Of a stretch of 31,734 bases of DNA, positions 6,994 to 15,035 are shown in pieces. Under the pieces are notes generated by a model. That model worked only from the letters and a program-made list of their open reading frames with translations. It did no database searches and was not told where the DNA came from. How positions within the stretch are numbered: the stretch's first letter is position 1; every line of letters starts with the position of its first letter. The stretch is from JANWHZ01 sp035545555. GTDB lineage: Bacteria > Patescibacteriota > Saccharimonadia > Saccharimonadales > UBA4665. The position numbers and the translations under genes are program-made. Location of the stretch: contig DASZYD010000019.1 in NCBI GenBank assembly GCA_035545555.1, forward strand, positions 1 to 31,734, in the 5' to 3' direction.

Positions 6994-8361
6994 ATGACAA
7001 GAAAAGATCTTTTCATTAAGTCCATTGAGGCTCCGGCTGCCGCCTTGGATAAAACCCTTGAGACAACGGAAGATATTGGCCGACGGCTCAATACCGGCCA
7101 GACACTTAAGAAAGCTAAAGACTACTGGCATACGCTCGGGCCCGGTCTGACGACCGGTGCCTCGGACGACGACCCAGCGGGTATTGCCACGTATTCACAA
7201 ACCGGTGCACAGTATGGGTTCCAGTTACTATGGCTGTCGGCGTTCACATTTCCGCTCATGTCTATAGTGCAAGAGATGTGCGCGCGTATCGGCCTGGTTA
7301 CCGGCCGTGGGCTGGCCGCGACGATCCGTGTTCATTTTCCGAAGCCCGTACTCTATACCTGCGCGTTATTGCTATTCGCCGCCAATACGTTTAACATCGG
7401 CGCCGACTTAGGGGCAATGGCTGCGGGCGTACGCTTACTGAATCCTGATTGGAATTATGTCGTCTTGGTCGTCGGCTTTACGGTTCTGATGTCGGGATTG
7501 CAGATATTTACCCCTTACGAACGCTACGCCAAATATCTGAAGTGGCTGGCCATGGTCTTGTTTGCCTACGTCCTTTCAGCGATCGCCGCTCATCTGCAGT
7601 GGGGGACTATTCTTCGGCATGCGGTCGTACCAAGCGTGACTTTCTCGAAAGAGCAGATCTTACTGATCTGTGCCATTTTGGGGACGACCATCTCGCCGTA
7701 TCTGTTCTTTTGGCAGACATCGCAAGAAGTAGAGGACGAGATTGCCCACGGCCAGACTACGTTGCGGTCGCGGCAGGGCGCCAGCAGGCAGGTGATCAGC
7801 AGCATGCGAAAAGATGTCTGGTCGGGCATGGCCCTGTCCAACCTTGTCATGTTTTTTATTATCGCCACGACCGGCGCGCTGCTCTTCGCGCACGGCATCA
7901 CTACTATTACGACCTCGGCTCAGGCGGCCGAGGCGTTGCGGCCGTTTGCCGGCGACGCCACGTATTTCCTGTTCGCTGTCGGCATTGTCGGCACTGGTAT
8001 GCTGGCAATCCCCGTCCTGGCCGGCTCAAGCTCATACGCGATTGTTGAGAGCGTCCACAAAACAGGCGGCCTCAGCAAAAAGCTCAAGCAGGCCTACGCA
8101 TTCTATGGAGTAATTATTATCTCAATGCTCGTCGGGCTCGGTATGAACTTTATCGGCTTGAATCCCATCAAGGCCCTCATCTATTCTGCCATTGCGAACG
8201 GCATTGTCTCGCCAGTGGTCCTGGTGCTCATCATGCTCATCAGCAGCAACAAAAAGATCATGGGCGAGTGGGCCAACGGCCCATGGAACAAAGTGCTCGG
8301 CTGGTTTATTACCATCCTGATGATGATAGCCGGCGTGGCAGCCGTCGTCTCTCTTTTCTAG
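6994..8361 (+). CDS. NRAMP-family divalent metal transporter with altered metal-site motifs
   Basis: A 455-residue membrane protein with about eleven hydrophobic segments after a ~45-residue cytoplasmic N-terminus. NRAMP proteins import Mn2+/Fe2+ with protons. TM1 of canonical members carries DPGN; here residues 57-63 read SDDDPAG, keeping D60 and P61 but losing the N. TM6 normally has MPH; the aligned segment here is GTTISPYLFFW (S234, P235, Y236), losing the metal-selecting Met and the His. Such changes occur in NRAMP-related groups with other substrates (for example Mg2+ transporters), so the substrate should not be assumed to be Mn or Fe. The gene converges with the ABC permease gene, with only 7 bases between their stops and no hairpin. 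Confidence 0.85.
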   Translation: MTRKDLFIKSIEAPAAALDKTLETTEDIGRRLNTGQTLKKAKDYWHTLGPGLTTGASDDDPAGIATYSQTGAQYGFQLLWLSAFTFPLMSIVQEMCARIGLVTGRGLAATIRVHFPKPVLYTCALLLFAANTFNIGADLGAMAAGVRLLNPDWNYVVLVVGFTVLMSGLQIFTPYERYAKYLKWLAMVLFAYVLSAIAAHLQWGTILRHAVVPSVTFSKEQILLICAILGTTISPYLFFWQTSQEVEDEIAHGQTTLRSRQGASRQVISSMRKDVWSGMALSNLVMFFIIATTGALLFAHGITTITTSAQAAEALRPFAGDATYFLFAVGIVGTGMLAIPVLAGSSSYAIVESVHKTGGLSKKLKQAYAFYGVIIISMLVGLGMNFIGLNPIKALIYSAIANGIVSPVVLVLIMLISSNKKIMGEWANGPWNKVLGWFITILMMIAGVAAVVSLF

Positions 8362-8368
8362 CAGGCTA

Positions 8369-9610
8369 TCATTCGTTGCGCAGTGCCGCGATGGGGTCTT
8401 TGCGGGCCGCCTTCAGGGCCGGGGCCGAGCCGAAGATAATGCCCACCACGATCGACGGCAGGAAAGCAAACAAGGCCGCCTGCCAGGTAATCGCCAGAAC
8501 TGGTCCGGTGAAGAGCGCCAGCAGCCCTTCAACTGCGTAGGCGATGGCGATTGCCACGACGCCGCCGGTGATGCTCAAAATGGCCGCTTCGGTAATGAAC
8601 TGCATCATAATCTGCCGGGTCGTCGCGCCGATAGCCTTGCGGATGCCGATCTCGTGCATCCGCTCGGTGACCGAAACGAGCATCATATTCATGATGCCGA
8701 TACCGCCGACTACAAAGGCCACTGCCGCCACGCCGATAACCAGGCCGGTGAGCAGTTCCAGGATCGCGTTAGTGACCGCCATAGTCTGATCTTGCTGCAG
8801 CACCGTAACGTCTGCCTGACCGCCGTGTGCTGCCAGCAGCCTGCCGCGCAGTCGGCTGACTACGGTGGTTGTTTGCGTGATATCAGCCGGCCGCGCCAGA
8901 ATTTCATACAGCGGTGAGTTATTGTGCGTCATTGTCAGCGCAGTGTCATAGGGGATGAAGACGGCGTTGTTGAAGTCGGCATCAATCGACAGCGGTGCCG
9001 TCTGGAAAGTGTTGAAAATGCCGATAACAATGAACGGCCGGCCCAGGATGGTTACCGTTTGGCCGAGCGGCACGTTCTCGTCGAACAGGGAACGCGCTAC
9101 ATCCTGGCCGATTACGACCTTGTCCATGGCCGTGCCGTCGCTGCCGAAGAACGTACCGTACGCCAGCGATTGCCGCAGCATTGCCGGCAGTCCGGCAGTC
9201 GTGCCGATAACTAACGCGGTAGCCGGTTCGGCCCGTTCGTTTGACCGCACCCCGCCGGATACCAGGCTCAGCGGCACCGCCTGTGCGACACCGGGCGTCT
9301 GCTGTACCACCGCGACGTCATTGCTGCCCAGCGAGCCGCCAGCGCTGAGGCCGTTCGTGACGCCCAACTGCTGCAGCGAGCCAAGACCGGAGCCATGCAA
9401 CAGCTGACCGGGCCGGATGGTAATAAGGTCGCTCCCCAGATGCTGGGTTTGTGCATCAATTTGCTGTTTTACGCCTTCGCTGATGCCCACTGCCAGGGTC
9501 ACGGAGACGACGCCGATGATAATACCGAACATCGTTAGCAGGCTGCGTGCGCGGTTGCGCCGCAGACTGCGGACAGCGGTTTTGATGTTGCCGCTTGCGA
9601 ACACGCTCAT
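8369..9610 (-). CDS. MacB-type ABC transporter permease
   Basis: A 413-residue protein with the classic MacB/FtsX layout. TM1 lies near residues 20-45 (SLLTMFGIIIGVVSVTLAVG). A ~200-residue extracytoplasmic MacB_PCD-like domain follows. Three C-terminal TM segments form the FtsX domain (GIGIMNMMLVSVTERMHEIGIRKAIGA is diagnostic). Such permeases move peptides, antibiotics or lipoproteins by a mechanotransmission cycle. It overlaps the ATPase gene by four bases (ATGA at 9607-9610), so the two are translationally coupled. No membrane-fusion protein gene is adjacent, as expected without a typical Gram-negative outer membrane. The substrate cannot be told. Confidence 0.92.
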   Translation of the reverse strand: MSVFASGNIKTAVRSLRRNRARSLLTMFGIIIGVVSVTLAVGISEGVKQQIDAQTQHLGSDLITIRPGQLLHGSGLGSLQQLGVTNGLSAGGSLGSNDVAVVQQTPGVAQAVPLSLVSGGVRSNERAEPATALVIGTTAGLPAMLRQSLAYGTFFGSDGTAMDKVVIGQDVARSLFDENVPLGQTVTILGRPFIVIGIFNTFQTAPLSIDADFNNAVFIPYDTALTMTHNNSPLYEILARPADITQTTTVVSRLRGRLLAAHGGQADVTVLQQDQTMAVTNAILELLTGLVIGVAAVAFVVGGIGIMNMMLVSVTERMHEIGIRKAIGATTRQIMMQFITEAAILSITGGVVAIAIAYAVEGLLALFTGPVLAITWQAALFAFLPSIVVGIIFGSAPALKAARKDPIAALRNE

Positions 9611-10488
9611 CGCCGCGCCTTTGCTTTCCGTTTACCCGATTTGGCCGAGGCGCCGCTACGCCGCTTGGCGGGGCGGCGGGGCGGGGCGGCGGGCTCGTGC
9701 TCGGGGATAGCATCCATAAGTACCGACACCCCGGCGATGTCATCTTCCTCGGTTTTCTGCGGCAGAAAATACATGCTGCGCCGGGCGCTCGGCGCCACCT
9801 GACCAATCGTTGTCTGCTCGTCGCGCAGGATGGCGCCGTCGCGCATGTACAGCACGCGGCTGGCGTAGCGGGTGAGTTCCGGGTTGTGCGTCACAAAAAT
9901 CACTGTGTTGCCGGCTTTGTGGATCTCGCTCAGCAGCTCCATGACCAGCCGCGAGGCGACGCTGTCCAGGTTGCCGGTCGGCTCGTCGGCGATGATCAGC
10001 TTGGGATCGTTGACCAGCGCCCGGGCAATCGCCGCGCACTGGATCTGACCGCCGCTCAGTTGCCCCGGCAAAAAGTACTCGCGGTCGCGCATACCTACCC
10101 GCTCCAGGATATTGCTGGCGGTCTGCAGCCGGCGTGTCAGCGATACTCCTTTGTACATGAGCGGCAGCGACACATTCTCCAGCACGGTCATGCGCGGGAT
10201 CAAATTATATGACTGAAAAATGAAGCCGATGGTATCACGCCGGATCCGCGCCGCCTGGTTCGGATGCAGCCGCGCCACATGGCGCCCGTGCAGCATATAG
10301 TCACCATGCGTCGGCCGGTCCAGCAGCCCGATGATGTGCATCAGCGTGCTCTTGCCGCAGCCGCTCGGACCCATCACCGCGACAAATTCGCCATTGTCGA
10401 CCGACAACGTAACATCATCCAGCGCTACGGTTGTCGCGTCGCCGAATCCGTACAGTTTGCTAACATTTTGCAGCTCAATGATGGCCAT
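9607..10488 (-). CDS. MacB/LolD-type ABC transporter ATP-binding protein with basic C-terminal tail
   Basis: A 293-residue ATPase, about 65 residues longer than usual. Walker A GPSGCGKST is at residues 40-48, signature LSGGQIQ at 144-150, Walker B LIIADEP at 164-170 with TGNLD, and the H-loop in FVTHNPE. The signature context normally reads LSGGQQQRVAIARAL; here the R is a cysteine (QIQCAAIARAL). The C-terminal extension is Pro/Arg/Lys-rich (RRPAKRRSGASAKSGKRKAKARR region) and probably disordered, perhaps binding acidic membranes or nucleic acid. The start at 10488 has GAGG eight bases upstream. It leads the two-gene operon, behind a ~50-base leader with two palindromes. Confidence 0.92.
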   Translation of the reverse strand: MAIIELQNVSKLYGFGDATTVALDDVTLSVDNGEFVAVMGPSGCGKSTLMHIIGLLDRPTHGDYMLHGRHVARLHPNQAARIRRDTIGFIFQSYNLIPRMTVLENVSLPLMYKGVSLTRRLQTASNILERVGMRDREYFLPGQLSGGQIQCAAIARALVNDPKLIIADEPTGNLDSVASRLVMELLSEIHKAGNTVIFVTHNPELTRYASRVLYMRDGAILRDEQTTIGQVAPSARRSMYFLPQKTEEDDIAGVSVLMDAIPEHEPAAPPRRPAKRRSGASAKSGKRKAKARR

Positions 10489-10500
10489 GGCTGTAACCTC

Positions 10501-10524
10501 GCATGTTACATGCCGCCCGGGCGG
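10501..10524 (-). promoter_or_regulatory. Two adjoining palindromes in the ABC-operon leader
   Basis: GCATGT-T-ACATGC (10501-10513) adjoins and shares a base with CCGCCCGGGCGG (10513-10524). Both lie between the predicted promoter (10548-10577) and the ATPase start. They could be a repressor operator or an mRNA hairpin affecting the nearby GAGG site. Function is not known. Confidence 0.35.
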
Positions 10525-10547
10525 GCAGTTTTTGTTCTGACTTTTTT

Positions 10548-10577
10548 AGTGTAAGCTGCCGTTGAGTCTCGCCGCAA
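10548..10577 (-). promoter_or_regulatory. Promoter of the ABC transporter operon
   Basis: On the minus strand TTGCGG (10572-10577), an 18-base spacer and TACACT (10548-10553). It predicts a leader of about 50 bases, one of the few long leaders in the window. Confidence 0.4.
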
Positions 10578-10651
10578 GGAGTTATTACTCGTTTTCACAA
10601 TCTTTTTTACAACATGCCAACCATGCCGAAACGATAGTCTCTCCATTCTTG

Positions 10652-10657
10652 TATAAT
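10652..10657 (+). promoter_or_regulatory. -10 box of tRNA-Ser
   Basis: A consensus TATAAT nine bases before the mature 5' end of tRNA-Ser. No clear -35. Confidence 0.6.
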
Positions 10658-10666
10658 GGTGCCTAC

Positions 10667-10756
10667 GGAGAGATGCAGGAGCGGTTGAACTGGCACGCCT
10701 GGAACGCGTGTATAGTCGCAAGGCTATCAAGGGTTCGAATCCCTTTCTCTCCGCCA
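10667..10756 (+). tRNA. tRNA-Ser (anticodon GGA), CCA encoded
   Basis: A 90-base class II tRNA. Acceptor strands GGAGAGA (10667-10673) and TCTCTCC (10746-10752) pair fully. The anticodon stem CACGC/GCGTG encloses loop CTGGAAC with anticodon GGA. A long variable arm (TAGTCGCAAGGCTA) and a GGTTCGAATCC T arm follow. Discriminator G precedes an encoded CCA (10754-10756). Confidence 0.95.
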
Positions 10757-10791
10757 GACCCTAAGGCCCGTCCGTAGTAATGGTAATGATT

Positions 10792-10797
10792 TATAAT
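10792..10797 (+). promoter_or_regulatory. -10 box of the dockerin-cohesin operon
   Basis: A consensus TATAAT ending ten bases before ATG 10808, with no Shine-Dalgarno between. A leader of only about 3-4 bases is expected. The -35 region is weak. Confidence 0.55.
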
Positions 10798-10807
10798 ACT
10801 CGTCAGT

Positions 10808-13624
10808 ATGTTGCCACGTCCGCGCGGAATGAGGAGGCTAGGGTTTCGGTTGGGTCGACTGGGTAGCGGCCGTCTGCACGTTCTTGGGGCATGGCAGAGC
10901 CGGCTGCTTCGTCTCTGTATGGCCGGCACTTTCTTTATAGGATTGGCTGTGTACACTATCGGCAACCTGGCGAACGCTTCGCCTCCGGTTGTAACCGTGT
11001 CGCCGCCTGCCAACGGAGCCGCCGTCTGCAGCACCCGCTTTAGCAGCCAAGACGTATGGCCAGGATTCTTTTATGATGAAGCGGCGCCGGCGGGCCAACC
11101 GACCTTAACGCAACGGATTGACGCGCTTGGCTTGGACACATGGCGCGTGCAGGCAGTCCCGGGGTACGACGACGGCAGCACTTCATTGCCGTCCCCACAG
11201 GCCTATACAACGCCGCAAGGGCACGCCGTTCCTGCCTGGAGTTTCCGCACGCTCGACAAGGTACTCTCGGATGGTCCGGCGGGCGCCAACCGCCTCCTCG
11301 ACCTGACGCAGCCGCCTGATGTACTGTGGACCGGCACCAACGGCGGGCAAGGGGCGCTCGCCGATCAAACCTATGCCGCCCTCGCGCAGTATTATGCGGA
11401 TGTCGTCACGTACTTCCGCACCGGCATCCTGCAAACCAATAGCGGCGGTGCCGTTAGCTATACGAGCACCAGCCTGACTGATAGCTCAAAGGATTTCTCT
11501 GCATACGGCAGCGGCTATGCCGTTACGGCGAGCGTTACTGATGCGAATGGCTTTCCGGATTGGGTGATCGGCACGGTCACGAGCGTGACGAATAGCGGCC
11601 ACACGCTCAACGTTTCAGGCGGCTGGTCTACGGCGCAGAGTGTCGGCTCAATCACAAACTCGACGCCGGCGGCCGGGGCGGCCTACAATCTGGCAGCGTC
11701 AACGCCGCCGCTGATCAGCCCCACCGATGCCACGCCATGGCCAAGGCCACCGGCAGTCGGCAATGTCCAGTATTTTGAGCTTTTCAATGAATCAGATCTG
11801 TCTAACTCTAACTTCCCCCGCACCTCTCCGGCACTGCCGGCGCCCACGCCAACCCTCACCGGCATCAATACCGCTGGCGGCACGCTGACGCCAGGCACAA
11901 CCTACGCATATAGGATTACGGCGGTCAATATCGGGACTGCTGAGTCGCTGCCGGGCACCGAAGTGACCCTCACCCTGCCGGGCGGCGACAATGCCATCCA
12001 GATCAACTGGTCGGCAACTACGAATCTTGGGCTGTCACCATTTGCGTATCGTATATACGGCCGCACGAGCGGCAGCGAGCAGGCAATGGTTGTCGTGGGC
12101 AAAGACGCCGCCAGCGGCCTCACTTGGACCGACAAAGGTACAGTCAGCCCTGCCGGCGCAGTGCCGACGGCTGACGACACGGCAGGCTTTCAGGTCTGGC
12201 GGCCGCGCGAGTATGCCCGGATGTGGAATGTTGTGGCACCGGCGATCAAGGCGATCGACAGCACCGCAAAAGTAGTTGGTCCGGTCACGAGTAACCCCCA
12301 GTCCCTGGCGCCGATCAGCACGGTCACTACGGCGGTGACAACCGGCCCGGGAGACAACTCGTGGAAAGACAGCACTGATTATGTACCCTATCTTATGGCG
12401 CACGGCTCGCCGGCGCCGGACGTCGTCAGCTACCACAGCTACGGCAATTACCTCGGCAGTGCATCCTCTGACGCCAGCTATTTCAGCGGCCTTGCCTCCG
12501 CCATGAACGATTACAAAACGGTAGACGAGGGGAGCATCGGCACGACGCCAGCCTGGATAACCGAGACAAACATTGATGCCGGCTTTCTCGACAACACCGA
12601 CTATCGTGCCGTGACCCAGCTTGGCGCCGCATGGCTGGCAGATGAGATGGCGTCGTACTGCCAGCAGGCACCGTCGGTGCAGGAGCTGTTCCAGTTCGAA
12701 GTGGCCAATACGAACACCTGGAACCTGTTTTCCGGCGTCGACGCACCAGCGAACTGCTATCCGCAGCCGGCGTGCTTGAATATTAAGGCCGGCGAACCGA
12801 ACCTGGAGTACTGGCTCATCTACTGGCTGTCGCGCTACTTTCCGGCAGGAAGCAGCATCGCCCCGGTCAGCGGCACGCCGGCCGGCTATACGGCCTATGC
12901 CGCCAGAGCCCCAGACTCATCAACTATTTCCATGCTGGTCGTCAATACGCAGACAGGGAGCAACCCGGGCGAGGGAACAGCGGGCAGCATAGACGTGCAG
13001 CTTTCCGGCGCTACTTCCACCGATACGCAGCAGGTCATGATCGACGGCAGCACAGACGTTGCTGCCGGCCCCGCCACAACTGACCTCGGTGCAGCCAGCA
13101 CCGTTAGCCTCAACCTGGCCGGCTATGGTGTTGCAATGCTCAAGTTTGACACCGGCAGCACCGGCTCAGACACGACACCCCCGTCGGTGCCGACAAATCT
13201 GCGCACAACGAGCGTCACCGGTGCTGCCGTATCGCTCGCCTGGGACAGCTCAAGTGATAATGGCGGTTCCGGCGTGGCGGGCTACCACCTCTACCGCGGC
13301 GGCACGCAGATAGCAACCATTACTACCGGCGTGGGCACCACCTATACCGATAGTGGCCTGGTGGCAGACACAACCTATGCGTACACCATAAGCGCCTACG
13401 ACTACGCCGGCAACGAGAGCTCACAGAGCAGCACTGTAAGCGTCCATACCGCCAGCGGCACGTCACCGCCCGGCGACTGCACCGGCGATGGGCATGTGAC
13501 GATCATAGACCTCTCGACTCTCCTCTCGCACTATGGGCAGGCCTACCCGGCATGTGATTTTCATAGTGACGGCTATGTATCAATTGTTGACTTAAGCATC
13601 TTGCTCAGTAACTATGGTACATAA
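10808..13624 (+). CDS. Secreted glycoside-hydrolase-like protein with FN3 and C-terminal dockerin
   Basis: A 938-residue exported protein. An Arg-rich N-terminus leads to a hydrophobic segment (residues 39-52) and a likely signal cleavage after ANA (residue 57). The body resembles a clan-A (GH39/GH5-like) TIM barrel: FNES at E328 looks like the acid/base and WITETN at E586 like the nucleophile. Two insertions interrupt it: a Ser/Thr/Gly-rich beta region (about 209-298) and an FN3-like domain (about 341-456). After a beta-sandwich tail comes an FN3 domain (about 788-883), then a dockerin at 889-938 with two EF-like repeats, DCTGDGHVTIIDLSTLLSHYG and DFHSDGYVSIVDLSILLSNYG. The family assignment of the barrel is tentative and the substrate unknown. 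The next gene encodes a cohesin, the dockerin partner, and overlaps this one by 11 bases. Confidence 0.85.
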   Translation: MLPRPRGMRRLGFRLGRLGSGRLHVLGAWQSRLLRLCMAGTFFIGLAVYTIGNLANASPPVVTVSPPANGAAVCSTRFSSQDVWPGFFYDEAAPAGQPTLTQRIDALGLDTWRVQAVPGYDDGSTSLPSPQAYTTPQGHAVPAWSFRTLDKVLSDGPAGANRLLDLTQPPDVLWTGTNGGQGALADQTYAALAQYYADVVTYFRTGILQTNSGGAVSYTSTSLTDSSKDFSAYGSGYAVTASVTDANGFPDWVIGTVTSVTNSGHTLNVSGGWSTAQSVGSITNSTPAAGAAYNLAASTPPLISPTDATPWPRPPAVGNVQYFELFNESDLSNSNFPRTSPALPAPTPTLTGINTAGGTLTPGTTYAYRITAVNIGTAESLPGTEVTLTLPGGDNAIQINWSATTNLGLSPFAYRIYGRTSGSEQAMVVVGKDAASGLTWTDKGTVSPAGAVPTADDTAGFQVWRPREYARMWNVVAPAIKAIDSTAKVVGPVTSNPQSLAPISTVTTAVTTGPGDNSWKDSTDYVPYLMAHGSPAPDVVSYHSYGNYLGSASSDASYFSGLASAMNDYKTVDEGSIGTTPAWITETNIDAGFLDNTDYRAVTQLGAAWLADEMASYCQQAPSVQELFQFEVANTNTWNLFSGVDAPANCYPQPACLNIKAGEPNLEYWLIYWLSRYFPAGSSIAPVSGTPAGYTAYAARAPDSSTISMLVVNTQTGSNPGEGTAGSIDVQLSGATSTDTQQVMIDGSTDVAAGPATTDLGAASTVSLNLAGYGVAMLKFDTGSTGSDTTPPSVPTNLRTTSVTGAAVSLAWDSSSDNGGSGVAGYHLYRGGTQIATITTGVGTTYTDSGLVADTTYAYTISAYDYAGNESSQSSTVSVHTASGTSPPGDCTGDGHVTIIDLSTLLSHYGQAYPACDFHSDGYVSIVDLSILLSNYGT

Positions 13625-14993
13625 GAACATGACAAAAAACAGCAAATACTTCGCGGGCACCTTGATAGCAGCCACTCTCATGGCAGTGCCGCTTTTTGCC
13701 GGGATGGCAGCCGCAGTCAGTGCAACCCTCTCTATGTCGCCGAGCCCGGCAACTGTCGTCAAAGGCGGCAATGTTACCGTAGCCATCTATGAGAATAGCG
13801 GCAGTGAGCCGGTGAATGCTGTGCAGGCGAACATCACCTACCCGACAAGCTCGTTGCAGTTCGTGAGTATCACCAGCTCGGCGGCGTTCGGCGTAACAGC
13901 CCAGAACAGCGGTGGCGGCGGCAACGTCCAGATAGCACGGGGGACTATCACGGCCGTAACCGGCTCACAGCTGGTGGCGAGCGTTACCTTCAAAGCCCTC
14001 GTCAGCAGCGGTTCGGCTACGCTATCGTTTGTCGGCGGCTCTGCCGTGGTGAGCGCCACCAGCAATACCAATATCATGACAAGCGATCCGGGCACCAGCG
14101 TCAGTTTCAAGGCCGCGCCGAGCACAACGCCACCGAGTAGCAGCTCCTCCGGTAGCTCATCGAATACTGCACAGCCGGCAGCCCCGAAAGACACGACACC
14201 GCCCACTATCAGTGCCGTTACGGTTACCGACCGCACGGCTACGTCCGCCACCATCGAGTGGACAACTTCAGAAGCGGCCACATCGACAGTCCTCTACGGT
14301 CTGACAACCGGCTACGGGCTTACGGCCAGCAACAGCAGCCTGACAACGCACCACACTACGGTGCTGCAGTCGGCCCTGATCGTACCCGGCACGACCTACC
14401 ATTTCATGGTAAACAGTGCCGATGCTGCCGGTAATCTGGTGAAAAGCGGGGACAGTAGCTTTACTACAGAGGGAGCGAGCCTGTTCATTACCGTGCGGGA
14501 TACACAGAGCGGTAAGCCCATCGCCGGCGCGCAAGTACAGAGCACTACCCAGACGGTTCTCACCGACCGTAATGGCGCTGCGACACTCTCGGGCCTGCCT
14601 ATCGGTAAGAGCACCATCGTCATAAGCATGAACGGCCGGCAATTTACCCAGACGGTGGCCATCGGCAGCGATGCGCTCACCACCGCTCAACCTGTTACCT
14701 TCAAGATCGCCTCGGCGACGCGGCAACTTCCGGGCTGGAGTCTATGGATGGGCGTCATGCTCGTATTGGCGGCCGGCGGGGCAGGCGGGTTCTTCATCGG
14801 AAGGCGGCGCCAGCAAAACCGGTACATGACACCCAGAGGTCAAGGTGTCGCATCGGCGGTCATTACGATGCCGAGCCGGCCGGGTATACTGCCCACACAG
14901 CCACCGGCGCCAGCCTCAGCGCCATCGGTCCCCACCCAACCGCCGGCCAGCGTGCAGACCGTCCAAGACCAAACGAAGCGCATTAGTATATAG
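13614..14993 (+). CDS. Membrane-anchored cohesin-domain protein
   Basis: A 459-residue surface protein. A signal peptide (about residues 6-36, ending AGMAAAVSA) precedes a cohesin domain (about 38-170; SATLSMSPSPATVVKGGNVT, then NAVQANITYPTSSLQFVSI and LVASVTFKAL, the usual cohesin strands). A Ser/Pro linker follows (SSSSSGSSS), then an FN3-like domain (about 199-285), a carboxypeptidase-regulatory-like beta domain (about 287-368) and a TM helix near 373-395 stopped by GRRRQQ. The ~60-residue tail is Pro-rich and cytoplasmic. ATG 13614 overlaps the dockerin gene's end; ATG 13629 is an alternative start just after its stop. Neither has a Shine-Dalgarno, so translation probably depends on coupling. 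It should bind the dockerin of the upstream protein and hold it at the cell surface. Confidence 0.85.
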   Translation: MVHKNMTKNSKYFAGTLIAATLMAVPLFAGMAAAVSATLSMSPSPATVVKGGNVTVAIYENSGSEPVNAVQANITYPTSSLQFVSITSSAAFGVTAQNSGGGGNVQIARGTITAVTGSQLVASVTFKALVSSGSATLSFVGGSAVVSATSNTNIMTSDPGTSVSFKAAPSTTPPSSSSSGSSSNTAQPAAPKDTTPPTISAVTVTDRTATSATIEWTTSEAATSTVLYGLTTGYGLTASNSSLTTHHTTVLQSALIVPGTTYHFMVNSADAAGNLVKSGDSSFTTEGASLFITVRDTQSGKPIAGAQVQSTTQTVLTDRNGAATLSGLPIGKSTIVISMNGRQFTQTVAIGSDALTTAQPVTFKIASATRQLPGWSLWMGVMLVLAAGGAGGFFIGRRRQQNRYMTPRGQGVASAVITMPSRPGILPTQPPAPASAPSVPTQPPASVQTVQDQTKRISI

Positions 14994-15020
14994 CGAGGCA
15001 CCAATGGTCATGGGTCACAA

Positions 15021-15029
15021 TGGTACAAT
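15021..15029 (+). promoter_or_regulatory. Extended -10 promoter of the 15036-17785 operon
   Basis: TGG followed by TACAAT (15024-15029) is an extended -10 element. Six bases separate it from ATG 15036, giving a leaderless start with no Shine-Dalgarno. Confidence 0.6.
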
Positions 15030-15035
15030 ACCCTC

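Noticed and set aside
8359..8371. A bidirectional terminator between the converging NRAMP and ABC permease genes
   Set aside because: Only seven bases lie between the stops and no hairpin is visible there.
14725..14993. LPGW before the C-terminal TM of the cohesin protein as a sortase signal
   Set aside because: It lacks the T-G of LPxTG and the TM is followed by ~60 more residues, not a short basic tail, so it looks like a plain membrane anchor.
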